Part shown: positions 30,253-39,379 of the stretch, piece after piece
How positions within the stretch are numbered: the first letter of the stretch is position 1
Layout of the letters: each line of letters begins with the position of its first letter
NCBI RefSeq assembly: GCF_016863555.1
Contig: NZ_BOPC01000002.1
Location: 1-64,000 of the forward strand
Reading direction: 5' to 3'
DNA: 64,000 bases
From: Micromonospora qiuiae
Lineage (GTDB): Bacteria > Actinomycetota > Actinomycetes > Mycobacteriales > Micromonosporaceae
Translations under genes and position numbers: made by a program
The notes under the pieces: generated by a model
The model's input: the letters and a program-made list of their open reading frames with translations, nothing else
Told to the model about the DNA's origin: nothing
Databases searched by the model: none

Positions 30253-30334
30253 ACCAGAGACCCTATCCGGCGTCCTCGCGTACCGCGCACCCCACCGACC
30301 CGAATCGCTGCCCGGTGGGCCGGCGCCGGCCGGC

Positions 30335-31048
30335 TCACCCGGACGCTCCCGCACCGCCGCCGACCGCGGCGTCCGAGTCCGCCGGGCGGCCGGTCCGCCG
30401 GCGCCGCTTACGCGGCGGCGGAACCAGGGCGTTCAGGTCACCCCCGATGTCGTTGAGCCGGAGCAGGAAAGGGCGCAACGGGGTGTAGCGGATCGCGGTC
30501 ACCGACGCCGGGTCCACCACGATCCGCTGAAAAAGATCCAGGTGTACGCCGAGCGCGTCGGCGACGATGGCTTTGATCACGTCGCCGTGGCTGCACGCCA
30601 ACCAGACCGCCTCGGGGCCGTGCTCGGCGGTCAGCCGGGCGTCCCAGGCGCGTACCGCCGCCACCGCGCGGGCCGCCATCTGCGCCATCGATTCCCCTTC
30701 GGGGAAGACGGCCGCGCTGGGATGCTGCTGCACGACCGGCCAGAGCGGCTCCTTGGCGAGCTTCTTCAGCGGCTGCCCCTCCCAGCTGCCGTACCCGCAC
30801 TCGATGAGTCCCTCGTCGACCACCGGATCGGCCTGCGGCAGCGCCAGCGCAACGGTCTGCTGACAGCGGATCAGCGGGCTGGTCACGACGGCGGCCAGCG
30901 GCACCGCCCGCAGCCGCTCGCCCACCGCGCCGGCCTGGGCCCGGCCGGTCTCGTCCAGCTCGACCGGCTGCCGGCCGGCCAGGCCGCCGTCGGCGTTCGC
31001 GGTGGTACGTCCGTGCCGCAGGAGCAAGAGGGTCGCCACCTGAACCAC
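30335..31048 (-). CDS. Histidine phosphatase (MSMEG_4193-type)
   Basis: 237-aa phosphoglycerate-mutase-like enzyme. The catalytic motif LLLLRHGRTTAN contains the phosphorylated His; the second His is in WLACSHGDV, and LIECGYGSWEGQ supplies a Glu. The C-terminal 25 residues are Arg- then Gly/Ala-rich and probably disordered. It heads the phosphatase-DUF3090-kinase-mshC gene string. The in vivo substrate is unknown. Confidence 0.9.
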   Translation of the reverse strand: MVQVATLLLLRHGRTTANADGGLAGRQPVELDETGRAQAGAVGERLRAVPLAAVVTSPLIRCQQTVALALPQADPVVDEGLIECGYGSWEGQPLKKLAKEPLWPVVQQHPSAAVFPEGESMAQMAARAVAAVRAWDARLTAEHGPEAVWLACSHGDVIKAIVADALGVHLDLFQRIVVDPASVTAIRYTPLRPFLLRLNDIGGDLNALVPPPRKRRRRTGRPADSDAAVGGGAGASG

Positions 31049-31112
31049 CCTAGGCCCCCGACGAACCTCGACAGCGGCGTGTCGGATGTGGCGTGCCGGG
31101 CGTGGCGTGTCG

Positions 31113-31170
31113 AGTGTTAAGAAGGGGCCCCTCCTCTACCTGAGGCGTTAAGAAGGGGCCCTTCCTTGCA
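31113..31170. repeat. GGGCCC element, copy 2
   Basis: Two half-units with cores GAAGGGGCCCCTCCTC and GAAGGGGCCCTTCCTT, each preceded by GTTAA, in inverse orientation to copy 1. It begins 3 nt beyond the uppP stop and may terminate it. Confidence 0.8.
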
Positions 31171-31172
31171 TC

Positions 31173-32009
31173 TCAGGTGGCGGTGATGGTGCCGGTGAGG
31201 AGAAGGGCGAGGACCAGCGTGCCGACCGCGACCCGGTAGAGCACGAAGACGTACAGGGTGTGGTGTGCGACGTAGCGCAGCAGCCAGGCGATGGCCGCGT
31301 AGCCGACCGCGAACGCGATCAGCGTGGCGACGACCATCTGCGCGACGGTGGGCACCGACGTGCCCGGGGCCGCCGGCTCGAAAACGTCGCCCAGGCTGAA
31401 CACCCCGGACATCACCACGGCCGGAATCGCCAGCAGAAACGAGTAGCGGGCCGCGGTCTCCCGGGTGAGGTTGAGGAACAGACCGAAGGTCAGGGTCGCC
31501 CCCGAGCGCGACACGCCGGGAATGAGCGCCAATGCCTGGGCGAAGCCCATCACCACGCCGTCGCGCATCCGGAAGTTCTTGAGCGTACGGGTCTGCCGGC
31601 CCCAGTACTCGGCGAACGCGAGCACGAAGGCGAAGACGATCAGGGTGGTGGCCACCACCCACAGGTTGCGGGCGGTATCCCGGATCTGGTCCTTGAACAG
31701 GAAGCCGAAGGCGCCGATCGGGATCGAGCCGACGATCACGTACCAGCCCATCCGGTAGTCGAGGCTGCTACGTACCGAGCTGTCCCAGATGCCGACGACC
31801 CAGGTCCGGCCGATCCGCCAGATGTCCTTGGCGAAGTAGAGCAGCACCGCCGCCTCGGTGCCCAGTTGGGTGACGGCGGTGAAGGACGCGCCGGCGTCCC
31901 GCTCGAAGAAGATCGCCGAGGTGATCCGCAGGTGCCCCGACGAGCTGACCGGCAAGAACTCGGTCAGGCCCTGGACGATGCCCAGAACGATGGCTTCGAC
32001 CCAGGTCAT
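31173..32009 (-). CDS. uppP: Undecaprenyl-diphosphatase UppP
   Basis: 278-aa polytopic membrane enzyme that recycles undecaprenyl diphosphate for peptidoglycan synthesis; its family confers bacitracin resistance. Motifs: [15 protein letters not shown] (catalytic E and SSSGH) and [11 protein letters not shown]. About eight membrane helices are visible. Start ATG 32009 overlaps the stop of the LLM oxidoreductase by 4 nt. Confidence 0.95.
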   Translation of the reverse strand: MTWVEAIVLGIVQGLTEFLPVSSSGHLRITSAIFFERDAGASFTAVTQLGTEAAVLLYFAKDIWRIGRTWVVGIWDSSVRSSLDYRMGWYVIVGSIPIGAFGFLFKDQIRDTARNLWVVATTLIVFAFVLAFAEYWGRQTRTLKNFRMRDGVVMGFAQALALIPGVSRSGATLTFGLFLNLTRETAARYSFLLAIPAVVMSGVFSLGDVFEPAAPGTSVPTVAQMVVATLIAFAVGYAAIAWLLRYVAHHTLYVFVLYRVAVGTLVLALLLTGTITAT

Positions 32010-33058
32010 TCGCCGACTCCCGAGAGGTCCAGCGCCTCGGCGACGGTCCGCAGGGTCTGCACCCCGCTGTCGCGGTCGGCGGCGAAGAGGGTCACCGCGA
32101 GGGTGGTCACCCCGGCCTCGGCGAACTGGCGCATCCGCTCGGCGATGCGTTCCCTGGGCCCGAGCAGGGAGGTCCGGTCGATGAACTCCAGCGGCACCGC
32201 CGCGGCGGCGTCGCGCTGCCGCTTGGCCAGGTAGAGGTCCTGCACCTCGCGGGCGGCGTCGCCATAGCCCATCCGGGTGGCCAACTGGTTGTAGAAGTTC
32301 TGCTGCCGGCTGCCCATGCCGCCGACGTAGAGGGCCGCGTACCAGCGCACCAGTTCGGCGCAGGACGCGACGTCGTCGCCGACCACGACCGGCACGGAGG
32401 GCACCACGTCGAAGCCGGCCAACTCCTTGCCAACCTTGGCTCGGCCGGTGCGTACCGCCGCGAGCTGCTCGTCGGCGAACTCGGGGGCGTAGAAGACAGC
32501 CAGCCAGCCGTCGGCGATCTCGCCGGCCAGTTCCAGGTTCTTCGGTCCCACCGCGGCCAGGTAGGTGGGGATGTGCTCGCGTGGCGGGTGGAAACCGAGC
32601 CGCAGAGCCTTGCCGGGGCCGTCGGGCAGCGGCAAGGTGTAGAACTGGCCGTCGTAGGCCACCTCCTTGCGGGCCACCGCCAGCCGCACAATGTCCACGT
32701 ACTCCCGGGTGCGCGCGAGCGGCTTACCGAAGCGTACGCCGTGCCAGCCCTCGGAGACCTGCGGACCGGAGACCCCCAGGCCGAGGCGGAACCGACCGCC
32801 GGAGAGTGCGTCGATGGTGGCTGCGGTCATGGCGGTCATCGCGGGCGTACGAGCGGGAATCTGCATCACGGCGCTGCCGATGTCGATCCGCTCGGTCTGC
32901 CCGGCCATCCAGGCCAGCATGCTCGGCGAGTCGGAGCCGTACGCCTCCGCCGCCCACACCACCGCGTAGCCGAGCCGGTCCGCCTCCTGAGCCAGGGCCA
33001 GGTGGTCCGCCGGTGTGCTCCACGCTGTCTGGTAACCGAGGCTTAGCCCGAGTCGCAC
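32006..33058 (-). CDS. LLM-class F420-dependent oxidoreductase
   Basis: 350-aa TIM-barrel oxidoreductase of the luciferase-like class. [19 protein letters not shown] at the N-terminus and [20 protein letters not shown] match F420-dependent members; [18 protein letters not shown] is the typical phosphate-binding segment. GTG 33058 has GGAGG 6 nt upstream and removes 13 unlikely residues. It is coupled to uppP by a 4-nt overlap. The substrate is unknown. Confidence 0.88.
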   Translation of the reverse strand: MRLGLSLGYQTAWSTPADHLALAQEADRLGYAVVWAAEAYGSDSPSMLAWMAGQTERIDIGSAVMQIPARTPAMTAMTAATIDALSGGRFRLGLGVSGPQVSEGWHGVRFGKPLARTREYVDIVRLAVARKEVAYDGQFYTLPLPDGPGKALRLGFHPPREHIPTYLAAVGPKNLELAGEIADGWLAVFYAPEFADEQLAAVRTGRAKVGKELAGFDVVPSVPVVVGDDVASCAELVRWYAALYVGGMGSRQQNFYNQLATRMGYGDAAREVQDLYLAKRQRDAAAAVPLEFIDRTSLLGPRERIAERMRQFAEAGVTTLAVTLFAADRDSGVQTLRTVAEALDLSGVGE

Positions 33059-33197
33059 AGAGTCCTCCCCCATCCGCAGTCGCATCAGGTTACGCAATGC
33101 CGACGGTAGGGACGATCACCGGCTCACCCTCGCGTCGCCGGCAGACTCGACAGGAGCGAGGATATCGGTTTGGCCTGGTTCGAAATAAGGTTCACCC

Positions 33198-34169
33198 ATG
33201 CAGCAGCGACCGCTCGGCCGAAGCGGGCTGGCGGTTTCCCGGCTCGCGCTCGGCACGATGACCTGGGGTCGGGACACCGACGCCGACGACGCGGCGGCGC
33301 AACTGAAGAGCTTCCTCGACGCCGGTGGCAACCTGATCGACACCGCCGACGTGTACGGCGACGGCGACGCCGAGTCGGTGATCGGCTCCCTGCTGGGCAC
33401 CCTCGTGCCCCGCGAGGAACTGCTCATCGCCACGAAGGCGGGGTTGCGCCCGGGTGGGGAACGGCGGCGGGACAACTCCCGGGGGCACCTGCTGCGTACT
33501 CTGGACGCCTCGCTGCGCCGGCTGGGCACCGATTATGTGGATCTCTTCCAGGTGCACTGCTACGACCCGCAGACCCCGCTGGAGGAGACCCTGGCCGCGC
33601 TGGACCACGCGGTGGCCAGCGGACGGGTGCGCTACATCGGCCTGTCCAACTTCTCCGGCTGGCAGACCGCCCAGGCGGCGGTCTGGCAGGCGGCTTGGCC
33701 GGGACGAGCGCCAGTGGTCGCCGCCCAGGTGGAGTACTCGCTGTTGGAACGGGGCGTGGAGCGGGAGGTGCTGCCGGCCTGCGAGGCGCTCGGGCTGGGG
33801 GTGCTGCCCTGGTCGCCGCTGGGCCGCGGGGTGCTCACCGGTAAGTACCGGCACGGGCGGCCGGCGGACTCCCGGGCGGTGTCGCCGCACTTCGAGCGGT
33901 TCGTCGTTACCTACCTGGAGCCGCGCTGCTCCAGCATCGTCGAGGCGGTGGCCACCGCCGCGAACGGGCTCGGGGTGTCCCCGCTGGAAGTGGCGCTGGC
34001 CTGGATCCGGGACCGGCCCGGAGTGACCGCACCGATCCTCGGCGCGCGCACGGCCGGGCAACTGCTCGGCGCGCTGCAGGTGGAGCGGATGGTGCTCCCC
34101 GAGGAGATCACCACGGCGTTGGACGACGTCTCGGCGTTGGAGGTCGGCTACCCGGAACGCGACGGGTGA
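33198..34169 (+). CDS. Aldo/keto reductase
   Basis: 323-aa NADPH-dependent TIM-barrel reductase. The catalytic tetrad is visible: Asp and Tyr in LIDTADVYGDG, Lys in LLIATKAG and His in LFQVHCYDP. YIGLSNFSGWQ and the C-terminal GARTAGQLLGAL are family motifs. It is divergent from the LLM gene (139 nt apart). Confidence 0.92.
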   Translation: MQQRPLGRSGLAVSRLALGTMTWGRDTDADDAAAQLKSFLDAGGNLIDTADVYGDGDAESVIGSLLGTLVPREELLIATKAGLRPGGERRRDNSRGHLLRTLDASLRRLGTDYVDLFQVHCYDPQTPLEETLAALDHAVASGRVRYIGLSNFSGWQTAQAAVWQAAWPGRAPVVAAQVEYSLLERGVEREVLPACEALGLGVLPWSPLGRGVLTGKYRHGRPADSRAVSPHFERFVVTYLEPRCSSIVEAVATAANGLGVSPLEVALAWIRDRPGVTAPILGARTAGQLLGALQVERMVLPEEITTALDDVSALEVGYPERDG

Positions 34170-34336
34170 GCGGCTGCTCAGAAGGCCGGCCGAGCGGCCT
34201 GGCGGCGACGCGGAGCCGAGCGGCGAAGCGGGGGCGGGCGGTCCGGCGACGGGCGGAGGCGGGCGGGGCGGGGGGCGGCGCGGGTCACCCGGCCGGGGGT
34301 GGCGCTCGCAGGCTCCGGCTGGGCAGCATAGGGGCC

Positions 34337-34528
34337 ATGGACTACGAGTACGCGCCGCTGCGGCTGCCGCCGAACGTCGACAGGTTGACCGCAGCGGCGC
34401 AACTGGCGATCCAGGCCGAGTTCTCCGGGTGGGAGTTGGCTCGGGTACGGCTGTTCCGGGACGGCACGCGCCAGGTGATGCTGCGCCGCCGCCGGGTCAA
34501 CACGCCGCAGCCCGGCCTGTCGTACTGA
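34337..34528 (+). CDS. Small DUF5703-like protein
   Basis: 63-aa basic protein, MDYEYAPLRLPPNVDRLTAA, then SGWELARVRLFRDGTRQVML and RRRRVN. The short strand-helix-strand pattern matches DUF5703, a small family of actinobacterial proteins. The function is unknown. ATG 34337 is chosen because the upstream frame is low-complexity. Confidence 0.75.
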   Translation: MDYEYAPLRLPPNVDRLTAAAQLAIQAEFSGWELARVRLFRDGTRQVMLRRRRVNTPQPGLSY

Positions 34529-34627
34529 GCCGGGAATGCCGACCGGCCACACCGGGGGCCGGGACCGGTCACCCGATCCCGGCCGCGCCCGGTGCTCCGG
34601 CCACGCCGTCAACTCGACGGCACAGGC

Positions 34628-35281
34628 TCAGTGCACGTGGTCGTGCTCCTCGTCGAATTCCACGAATGGGTGCTCGTCGAGCCGGCCGACCAGGCGATCG
34701 TCGGCTGCGGGCTGGAACGGGCCCACCGCGTCGTCGTCATCGAAGGACTCCAGGTCGACCGGGGTGCCGACCTCGCTGACCATCACCACGCCGTCGAGCG
34801 GCTCCAACTCCGGCACGTCGAGCGCACCGAGCGAGCCGTCGCCGCTCTGCAGCAGCTCCAGCACCGCCTCACCGACGCCCTCCACCGGCGGGGCCTCCTC
34901 GTCGGCCGGCACTGCCTCCCGCCGGGCCGCGTCGGCGACGCGGATCAGCGCCGAGACGCTCGGAACCCGGTAGTCGCGCCGCTGGCGCACCGAGATCACC
35001 CGGGGATGCGGGTCGCCCGGCTCGCCCCCTTCGCCACCACCGAAGCGCTGGTCGGCCTCGTCCGGGTCGATCGACTCGACATCCCACGGGGTGACCTCGC
35101 CGAAGGCGTCCATGAGTTGCTCGTCGTACGCGAACGACGCGTTGTTCAACGCGACGTACGCCCGCCAGACATCGTCGTCGTCGATCCGGCCCCCGGCAGC
35201 GCGGACCGCGGCCAGGTGGTGACGGGCCGCTTCGATCACGCGCTCGAGGGCGGCGTCCAGCTCACCGTGCTGGTCGGTCAT
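34628..35281 (-). CDS. Acidic hypothetical protein
   Basis: 217 aa. A helical N-terminal half (DAALERVIEAARHHLAAVRA, AYVALNNASFAYDEQLMDAF) includes PWDVESIDPDEAD; a second half is very acidic and ends in FVEFDEEHDHVH, a His-rich tail that could bind metal. I do not recognise the function. The start at ATG 35281 is supported by AAAGGGAC upstream. Confidence 0.75.
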   Translation of the reverse strand: MTDQHGELDAALERVIEAARHHLAAVRAAGGRIDDDDVWRAYVALNNASFAYDEQLMDAFGEVTPWDVESIDPDEADQRFGGGEGGEPGDPHPRVISVRQRRDYRVPSVSALIRVADAARREAVPADEEAPPVEGVGEAVLELLQSGDGSLGALDVPELEPLDGVVMVSEVGTPVDLESFDDDDAVGPFQPAADDRLVGRLDEHPFVEFDEEHDHVH

Positions 35282-35332
35282 ATGAGGCGTCCCTTTCACG
35301 TTGCGAGATGCCGCGCCCGAACCGGGCGCGGG

Positions 35333-36661
35333 TCAGCAGGTACGCAGGAACCGGTCGAGAACCCGCACGCCGAACTGTAGTCCGTCCACCGGAACCCGCT
35401 CGTCGATGCCATGGAACAACGCCGAGAAGTTCAGGTCGGCCGGCAGGCGCAGCGGCGCGAAGCCGAAACAGCGGATGCCCAACTGCGAGAAGGCCTTGGC
35501 GTCGGTGCCGCCGGAGAGCATGTACGGCACCGGCCGCGCCCCCGGATCCTCGGCCCGCAGCGCGGCGGACATCGCCTCGACCAGGTCGCCGTCGAAGGTG
35601 GTCTCCAGCGCCGGCTGGCGCTGGATGTACTCGATCGCGATGTCCGGGCCGACCAGCTCGCGCAGCTGCCGCTCCAGCAGCTCGGACTGACCGGGCAGGC
35701 TGCGGCAGTCGATGGTGGCGCTGGCCCGGCCGGGGATCACGTTGTCCTTGTAGCCGGCGGCGAGCCGGGTCGGGTTGGCGGTGTTGCGGATGGTGGCCCC
35801 GATGATGTTGGCGATCGGGCCGAGCTTGGCGATGGCGATCTCCGGGTCCTCCGGGTCCACCTCGATGCCGAGCACCTCGGAGACCTCCTCAAGGAAGGCG
35901 CGTACGGTGTCGGTGACCACCACCGGGAAGCGGTGCGCGCCGATGCGGGCCACCGCCGCGGCCAGCGCGGTGACCGCGTTGTCGTCGTGCACCATCGAGC
36001 CGTGCCCGGGCCGGCCCTTGGCGTGCAGTCGCAGCCAGTCGATGCCCTTCTGCGCGGTCTCGATGAGGTAGAGCCGCCGCGACTCGTCCACCGTGTACGA
36101 GAAGCCGCCCACCTCGCCGATGCCCTCGGTGCAGCCGTCGAACAGCTCCCGGTGCCGGGTGGCGAGGAAGTGGGCGCCGTACTCGCTGCCAGCTTCCTCG
36201 TCGGCGGTGTACGCCAGCACGATGTCCCGCGGCGGGCGGACGCCGGTGCGCTGCCAGTGCCGTACCACCGCGAGGACCATCGCGTCGAAGTTCTTCATGT
36301 CGATGGCACCCCGGCCCCACAGGTAGCCGTCGCGCAGCTCGCCGGAGAAGGGATGCACCGACCACTCGTCGGGGTCGGCCGGCACCACGTCCAGGTGACC
36401 GTGCACGAGCAGCGCCCCCCGGCTCGGCTCGGTACCGGGGATCCGGGCGACCACGTTGGCCCGCCCCCGGGCGGACTCGTGGATCACCGGCTCGATCCCG
36501 ACCTCGGCCAGTTTCTCCGCGACGTACTCCGCGGCGCGGCGTTCGCCCGCGCTGGTGGCGTTGTCGCCGGTGTTCGTGGTGTCGATGCGCAGCAGGTCCC
36601 GGCAGAGTTCGACGACCTCGTCGGTGGGCGCGGGAAGGGCGGAGTGGGCGTCGCTCGTCAT
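35333..36661 (-). CDS. M20-family metallopeptidase
   Basis: 442-aa zinc-dependent amidohydrolase or dipeptidase. Metal motifs: LLVHGHLDVVPAD, GRGAIDMKNFDA and YTADEEAGSEYG; the later His lies in MLSGGTDAKAF and ALFHGIDERVP. The dimerisation domain is in the middle. ATG 36661 has GAAGGGG upstream. The substrate is probably a peptide or N-acyl amino acid. It lies between a hypothetical gene and a divergent hemerythrin gene. Confidence 0.92.
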   Translation of the reverse strand: MTSDAHSALPAPTDEVVELCRDLLRIDTTNTGDNATSAGERRAAEYVAEKLAEVGIEPVIHESARGRANVVARIPGTEPSRGALLVHGHLDVVPADPDEWSVHPFSGELRDGYLWGRGAIDMKNFDAMVLAVVRHWQRTGVRPPRDIVLAYTADEEAGSEYGAHFLATRHRELFDGCTEGIGEVGGFSYTVDESRRLYLIETAQKGIDWLRLHAKGRPGHGSMVHDDNAVTALAAAVARIGAHRFPVVVTDTVRAFLEEVSEVLGIEVDPEDPEIAIAKLGPIANIIGATIRNTANPTRLAAGYKDNVIPGRASATIDCRSLPGQSELLERQLRELVGPDIAIEYIQRQPALETTFDGDLVEAMSAALRAEDPGARPVPYMLSGGTDAKAFSQLGIRCFGFAPLRLPADLNFSALFHGIDERVPVDGLQFGVRVLDRFLRTC

Positions 36662-36766
36662 CGCCCCTTCATACCAGCTCACCGTTTCGGCGCCAGGCGG
36701 TGCGGGTACTGGGAGCGCGTCCAGGTGCAATATCATCGGCGCTCCGCCCGTCAGCCAGGAGGGACC

Positions 36767-37366
36767 GTGTCCGTCCAACTGCCGCCGCTGCCCCCCACGC
36801 CGGGCGACGGCTACCAGCCGGCCGGACGCAGCATCGCCGACACCATCGCCGAGGAGCACCAGCGACTGCTGGCGCTGGCCCGGCGGCTGGTCGCGCCGGG
36901 CCCGAATCCGGCACACGGCCGGGAGATCCTCATCGCCGCATTGTCCCGGCACCTGTCCGCCGAGGAGCAGTACCTCCTACCCGCCGTCCGTCAGGCCCTC
37001 GACGACGCCGACGGACCGGTCGGTGAGGTGCTGGCCGGTGACGCCGCTCTGCTCATGGCACTGCGTGGGCTCACCGACGACCGTCTCGCCATGGTGGTCC
37101 AGTTGGTCGAGGCGCACGTGACGGCGGTCGACGCGCTGGTGACGCGGCTGTGCGCCAGCGCCACCGAGGAGGAGCTGATCCGGCTCGGCAACCGGCTGGA
37201 GATTGCCGAGGAGGCCGCGCCGACCCGCCCGCACCCGGGCGTGCCGCACACCCCGCCGTGGAACCGGATCGTCGAGCCGGCGGTGGCGGTGGTCGACAAG
37301 TTCCGCGACGCGGTCACCGGACGGCGCACCCGGCTCAGCGAGCTGAGCGAGCCACCGCAGGGTTGA
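36767..37366 (+). CDS. Hemerythrin/HHE-domain protein
   Basis: 199-aa four-helix protein with histidine and glutamate positions of an HHE metal site: ADTIAEEHQRLLALA, LSRHLSAEEQYLLPAV and VEAHVTAVDALV. The C-terminal part (PHPGVPHTPPWNRIVEPAVA) is a linker plus amphipathic helix. GTG 36767 has AGGAGGG 4-5 nt upstream. Such proteins bind O2, NO or iron; the function here is open. Confidence 0.85.
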   Translation: MSVQLPPLPPTPGDGYQPAGRSIADTIAEEHQRLLALARRLVAPGPNPAHGREILIAALSRHLSAEEQYLLPAVRQALDDADGPVGEVLAGDAALLMALRGLTDDRLAMVVQLVEAHVTAVDALVTRLCASATEEELIRLGNRLEIAEEAAPTRPHPGVPHTPPWNRIVEPAVAVVDKFRDAVTGRRTRLSELSEPPQG

Positions 37367-37430
37367 GTCGGCACCACACTTCGAGGGGCGTTGATCCGTA
37401 CGGGCCCTTCCGTCCGCCGCGGTGTCGCCC

Positions 37431-37442
37431 TACCGTCACGCT
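37431..37442 (+). promoter_or_regulatory. Possible leaderless -10 box for the LysR gene
   Basis: TACCGT at 37431-37436 lies 6 nt upstream of the ATG, with no Shine-Dalgarno sequence. Confidence 0.4.
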
Positions 37443-38441
37443 ATGAATCTGGAGTTGCGCCACCTACGGGTGGTCTGCGCCATCGCGGAGACGGGAAGCG
37501 TGACCAAGGCGGCCTCGACGCTCGGCCTGGCCCAGCCGGCGCTGACCGCCCAGCTCCAGCGCATCGAACGGACCCTGGGCGGGTCACTGTTCGAACGGGA
37601 CCGTCGGGGCGCCCGGCCCACCGCCCTCGGTGAGCTGGTGCTCGCCCGGGCCCGGGTGCTGCTGCCGGCGATGAAGGGCCTCCAGGACGAGGCGGCCCGG
37701 CTGGCCGGCGCGGGTGACGCGCCCCGCCGCTACCGGTTCGGCGGGGTGAACAGCCCGATCCTGGGTCGGCTGGTGCACCGACTCGCCGCCGAGCAGCCGC
37801 AGGCGCAGATCACCACGCACGCCTTCTGGTCGGTCGACGAACTGGTCCAACTGGTCGCCGCCGGCCGGCTGGACTACGCGTTGACCGGCGTGTGCGGCGA
37901 TTCCATCCCGTCGGCGGACTACGGGCTGAGCTGGCGGGAGGTGGCCGTCGACCCGGTCACGGTGCTGCTGCCGGAGACGCATCCGCTGGCCGGGCGGGAC
38001 GAGGTGAACCTGGCCGACCTACGGCACGAGCAGTGGGTGGCGGCGCCCGGCGACGGCTGCTTCGGCGACTGTTTCGCCGCCGCCTGCGCGCGGGCCGGTT
38101 TCACCCCACGGAAGGTGTACGAGGCCGACGTGCGCGGCTGCTTCGACCTGGTGGACGCCGGCGAGGCGGTGGCGTTGTGCCAGGCCACCTTCCGGCCGGT
38201 GACCGGCCTGGTGACCCGCCGGCTGGCCGGCACGCCGCTGCGCTGGCGGCTGATGCTGGGCTGGCACCCGGAATCCGCCGCCGCCCGGATGGCCGACCTG
38301 GTGCTGGAGACGGCGCTGAGCGCGTACACCGACGCTCTGGCGCCGCACCCGGCGTATCTGGCCTGGCTGCTGCGCAACCCGGCGTTCGGGCTGCGGCGGC
38401 CGGTGACCGCAGTGGTCGAGCGCGGGGTGCGAACCGGCTGA
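37443..38441 (+). CDS. LysR-family transcriptional regulator
   Basis: 332-aa regulator. The winged helix-turn-helix is MNLELRHLRVVCAIAETGSV with TKAASTLGLAQPALTAQLQR. The substrate-binding domain contains YRFGGVNSPILGRL and GRDEVNLADLRHEQWV. ATG 37443 is chosen because LysR proteins begin MNLELRHL. Target genes are not evident; the next gene (20 nt away) is a small unknown. Confidence 0.92.
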   Translation: MNLELRHLRVVCAIAETGSVTKAASTLGLAQPALTAQLQRIERTLGGSLFERDRRGARPTALGELVLARARVLLPAMKGLQDEAARLAGAGDAPRRYRFGGVNSPILGRLVHRLAAEQPQAQITTHAFWSVDELVQLVAAGRLDYALTGVCGDSIPSADYGLSWREVAVDPVTVLLPETHPLAGRDEVNLADLRHEQWVAAPGDGCFGDCFAAACARAGFTPRKVYEADVRGCFDLVDAGEAVALCQATFRPVTGLVTRRLAGTPLRWRLMLGWHPESAAARMADLVLETALSAYTDALAPHPAYLAWLLRNPAFGLRRPVTAVVERGVRTG

Positions 38442-38460
38442 CGGCGGGTATGCGGCGGGT

Positions 38461-38697
38461 ATGACCGACCTCTATCCCGCTGCCGACGACCGTGAGGTGC
38501 TGCGCGAGGCGGCCACCCGGCACACCGCCGCCGTCCGGGACGTGGAAACCTTCCTGCGCCGCCTGCCGGAGGTGCCCGATCCCGCCGACCTGACCGAGTA
38601 CGCCAACCTGATCACCCGCGAGGAACAGACCCGCGCAGACCGCCAAGCCGCCGCCGACGCTGCCGGCCTGCTCATCCCCAGTCTCGAGCCCGAGTAG
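38461..38697 (+). CDS. Small helical hypothetical protein
   Basis: 78 aa, mostly helical and charged (VLREAATRHTAAVRDVETFL, then LITREEQTRADRQAAADAA). GC3 bias and a compact frame support coding, but no ribosome binding site stands out. It directly follows the LysR gene and may be co-transcribed. The function is unknown. Confidence 0.6.
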   Translation: MTDLYPAADDREVLREAATRHTAAVRDVETFLRRLPEVPDPADLTEYANLITREEQTRADRQAAADAAGLLIPSLEPE

Positions 38698-38721
38698 CCC
38701 GCTCCCTTCCCCCCCCTCGCC

Positions 38722-38788
38722 GATCTTGCACTTTTGGTCGCCGTTGCATGTCTTATGCCCCAAATGCGGCGACCAAAAGTGCAAGATC
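38722..38788. repeat. GATC-bounded hairpin repeat, family B copy 3 (perfect arms)
   Basis: Perfect 21-nt arms (38722-38742 and 38768-38788) with core GATCTTGCACTTTTGGTCGC and a 25-nt loop. It lies between convergent genes and is the best-preserved copy in the window. Confidence 0.9.
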
Positions 38789-38844
38789 GCGGAGCCGGTC
38801 GGGGTGGGTGTGGGGTGGGCGCGGGTGGGGGGGTGGGGTGGGGG

Positions 38845-39195
38845 TTAGCGTTCGGTTAGGGGGTCGTGGCCTAGGTCCAGCAGGGAGTGGCGCCACTCGT
38901 CGTCGGCGTTGCCCCGGTCCGGGCGGGCTGCGGTGAGGGAGCGGATCCGCTCGATCGCGTCCCGCATCACCTCGACGTCCTCGGGGGTCAGGTCGACCTT
39001 GCGCTTGCGCAGCACGGCGAGAATCTGCCGGCCCGGCTCCGGAAGGTCCAGGTCCGGGTTCGGGCCGAACGCCTCCTCGCCCGAGCCCCGGGTCAGCAGC
39101 CACTGCCGCAACTGCTCCGACGGCACGTTGACCTCGGCGTGGAAGTCCTCCCAGAGCACCTCCACCTCGGGGTCGAGTCGCTGCTCGCGTACCAT
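38845..39195 (-). CDS. DUF3140-family protein
   Basis: 116-aa actinobacterial protein. The family core is EVEVLWEDFHAEVNVPSEQL followed by RQWLLTRGSGEEAFG and ILAVLRKRKVDLTPEDVEVM. ATG 39195 has GGAGG upstream, and its ATG overlaps the stop of a 56-aa gene (TGATG). It ends a three-gene string after the ClpC-like gene. The function is unknown. Confidence 0.85.
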   Translation of the reverse strand: MVREQRLDPEVEVLWEDFHAEVNVPSEQLRQWLLTRGSGEEAFGPNPDLDLPEPGRQILAVLRKRKVDLTPEDVEVMRDAIERIRSLTAARPDRGNADDEWRHSLLDLGHDPLTER

Positions 39196-39365
39196 CAGTC
39201 CTCCTCTGTCGGCGGCGACCCGGAAGTCTCCGGGTGCCCCTGGTCGGTCTGCCCGCCCAGGCCCTCCTCCGGCACCTGCACCCGGCGGGGGTTCGCCGTC
39301 GGCGGGGCCACGATCGGCTCGCTGCGGTCGTCGTCCTCGTCCCGGTTCTGTTCCGGTTCGGTCAT
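39195..39365 (-). CDS. Small acidic protein (56 aa) between clpC-like and DUF3140 genes
   Basis: Reads MTEPEQNRDEDDDRSEPIVA, continues through NPRRVQVPEEGLGGQ and ends SPPTEED. It is disordered and acidic. It lies 14 nt after the ClpC-like stop, and its TGA overlaps the DUF3140 ATG, which favours a real, coupled gene. It may be an unfoldase adaptor or a disordered stress protein, but nothing in the sequence proves this. Confidence 0.7.
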   Translation of the reverse strand: MTEPEQNRDEDDDRSEPIVAPPTANPRRVQVPEEGLGGQTDQGHPETSGSPPTEED

Positions 39366-39379
39366 CAGTACCCTCCCGG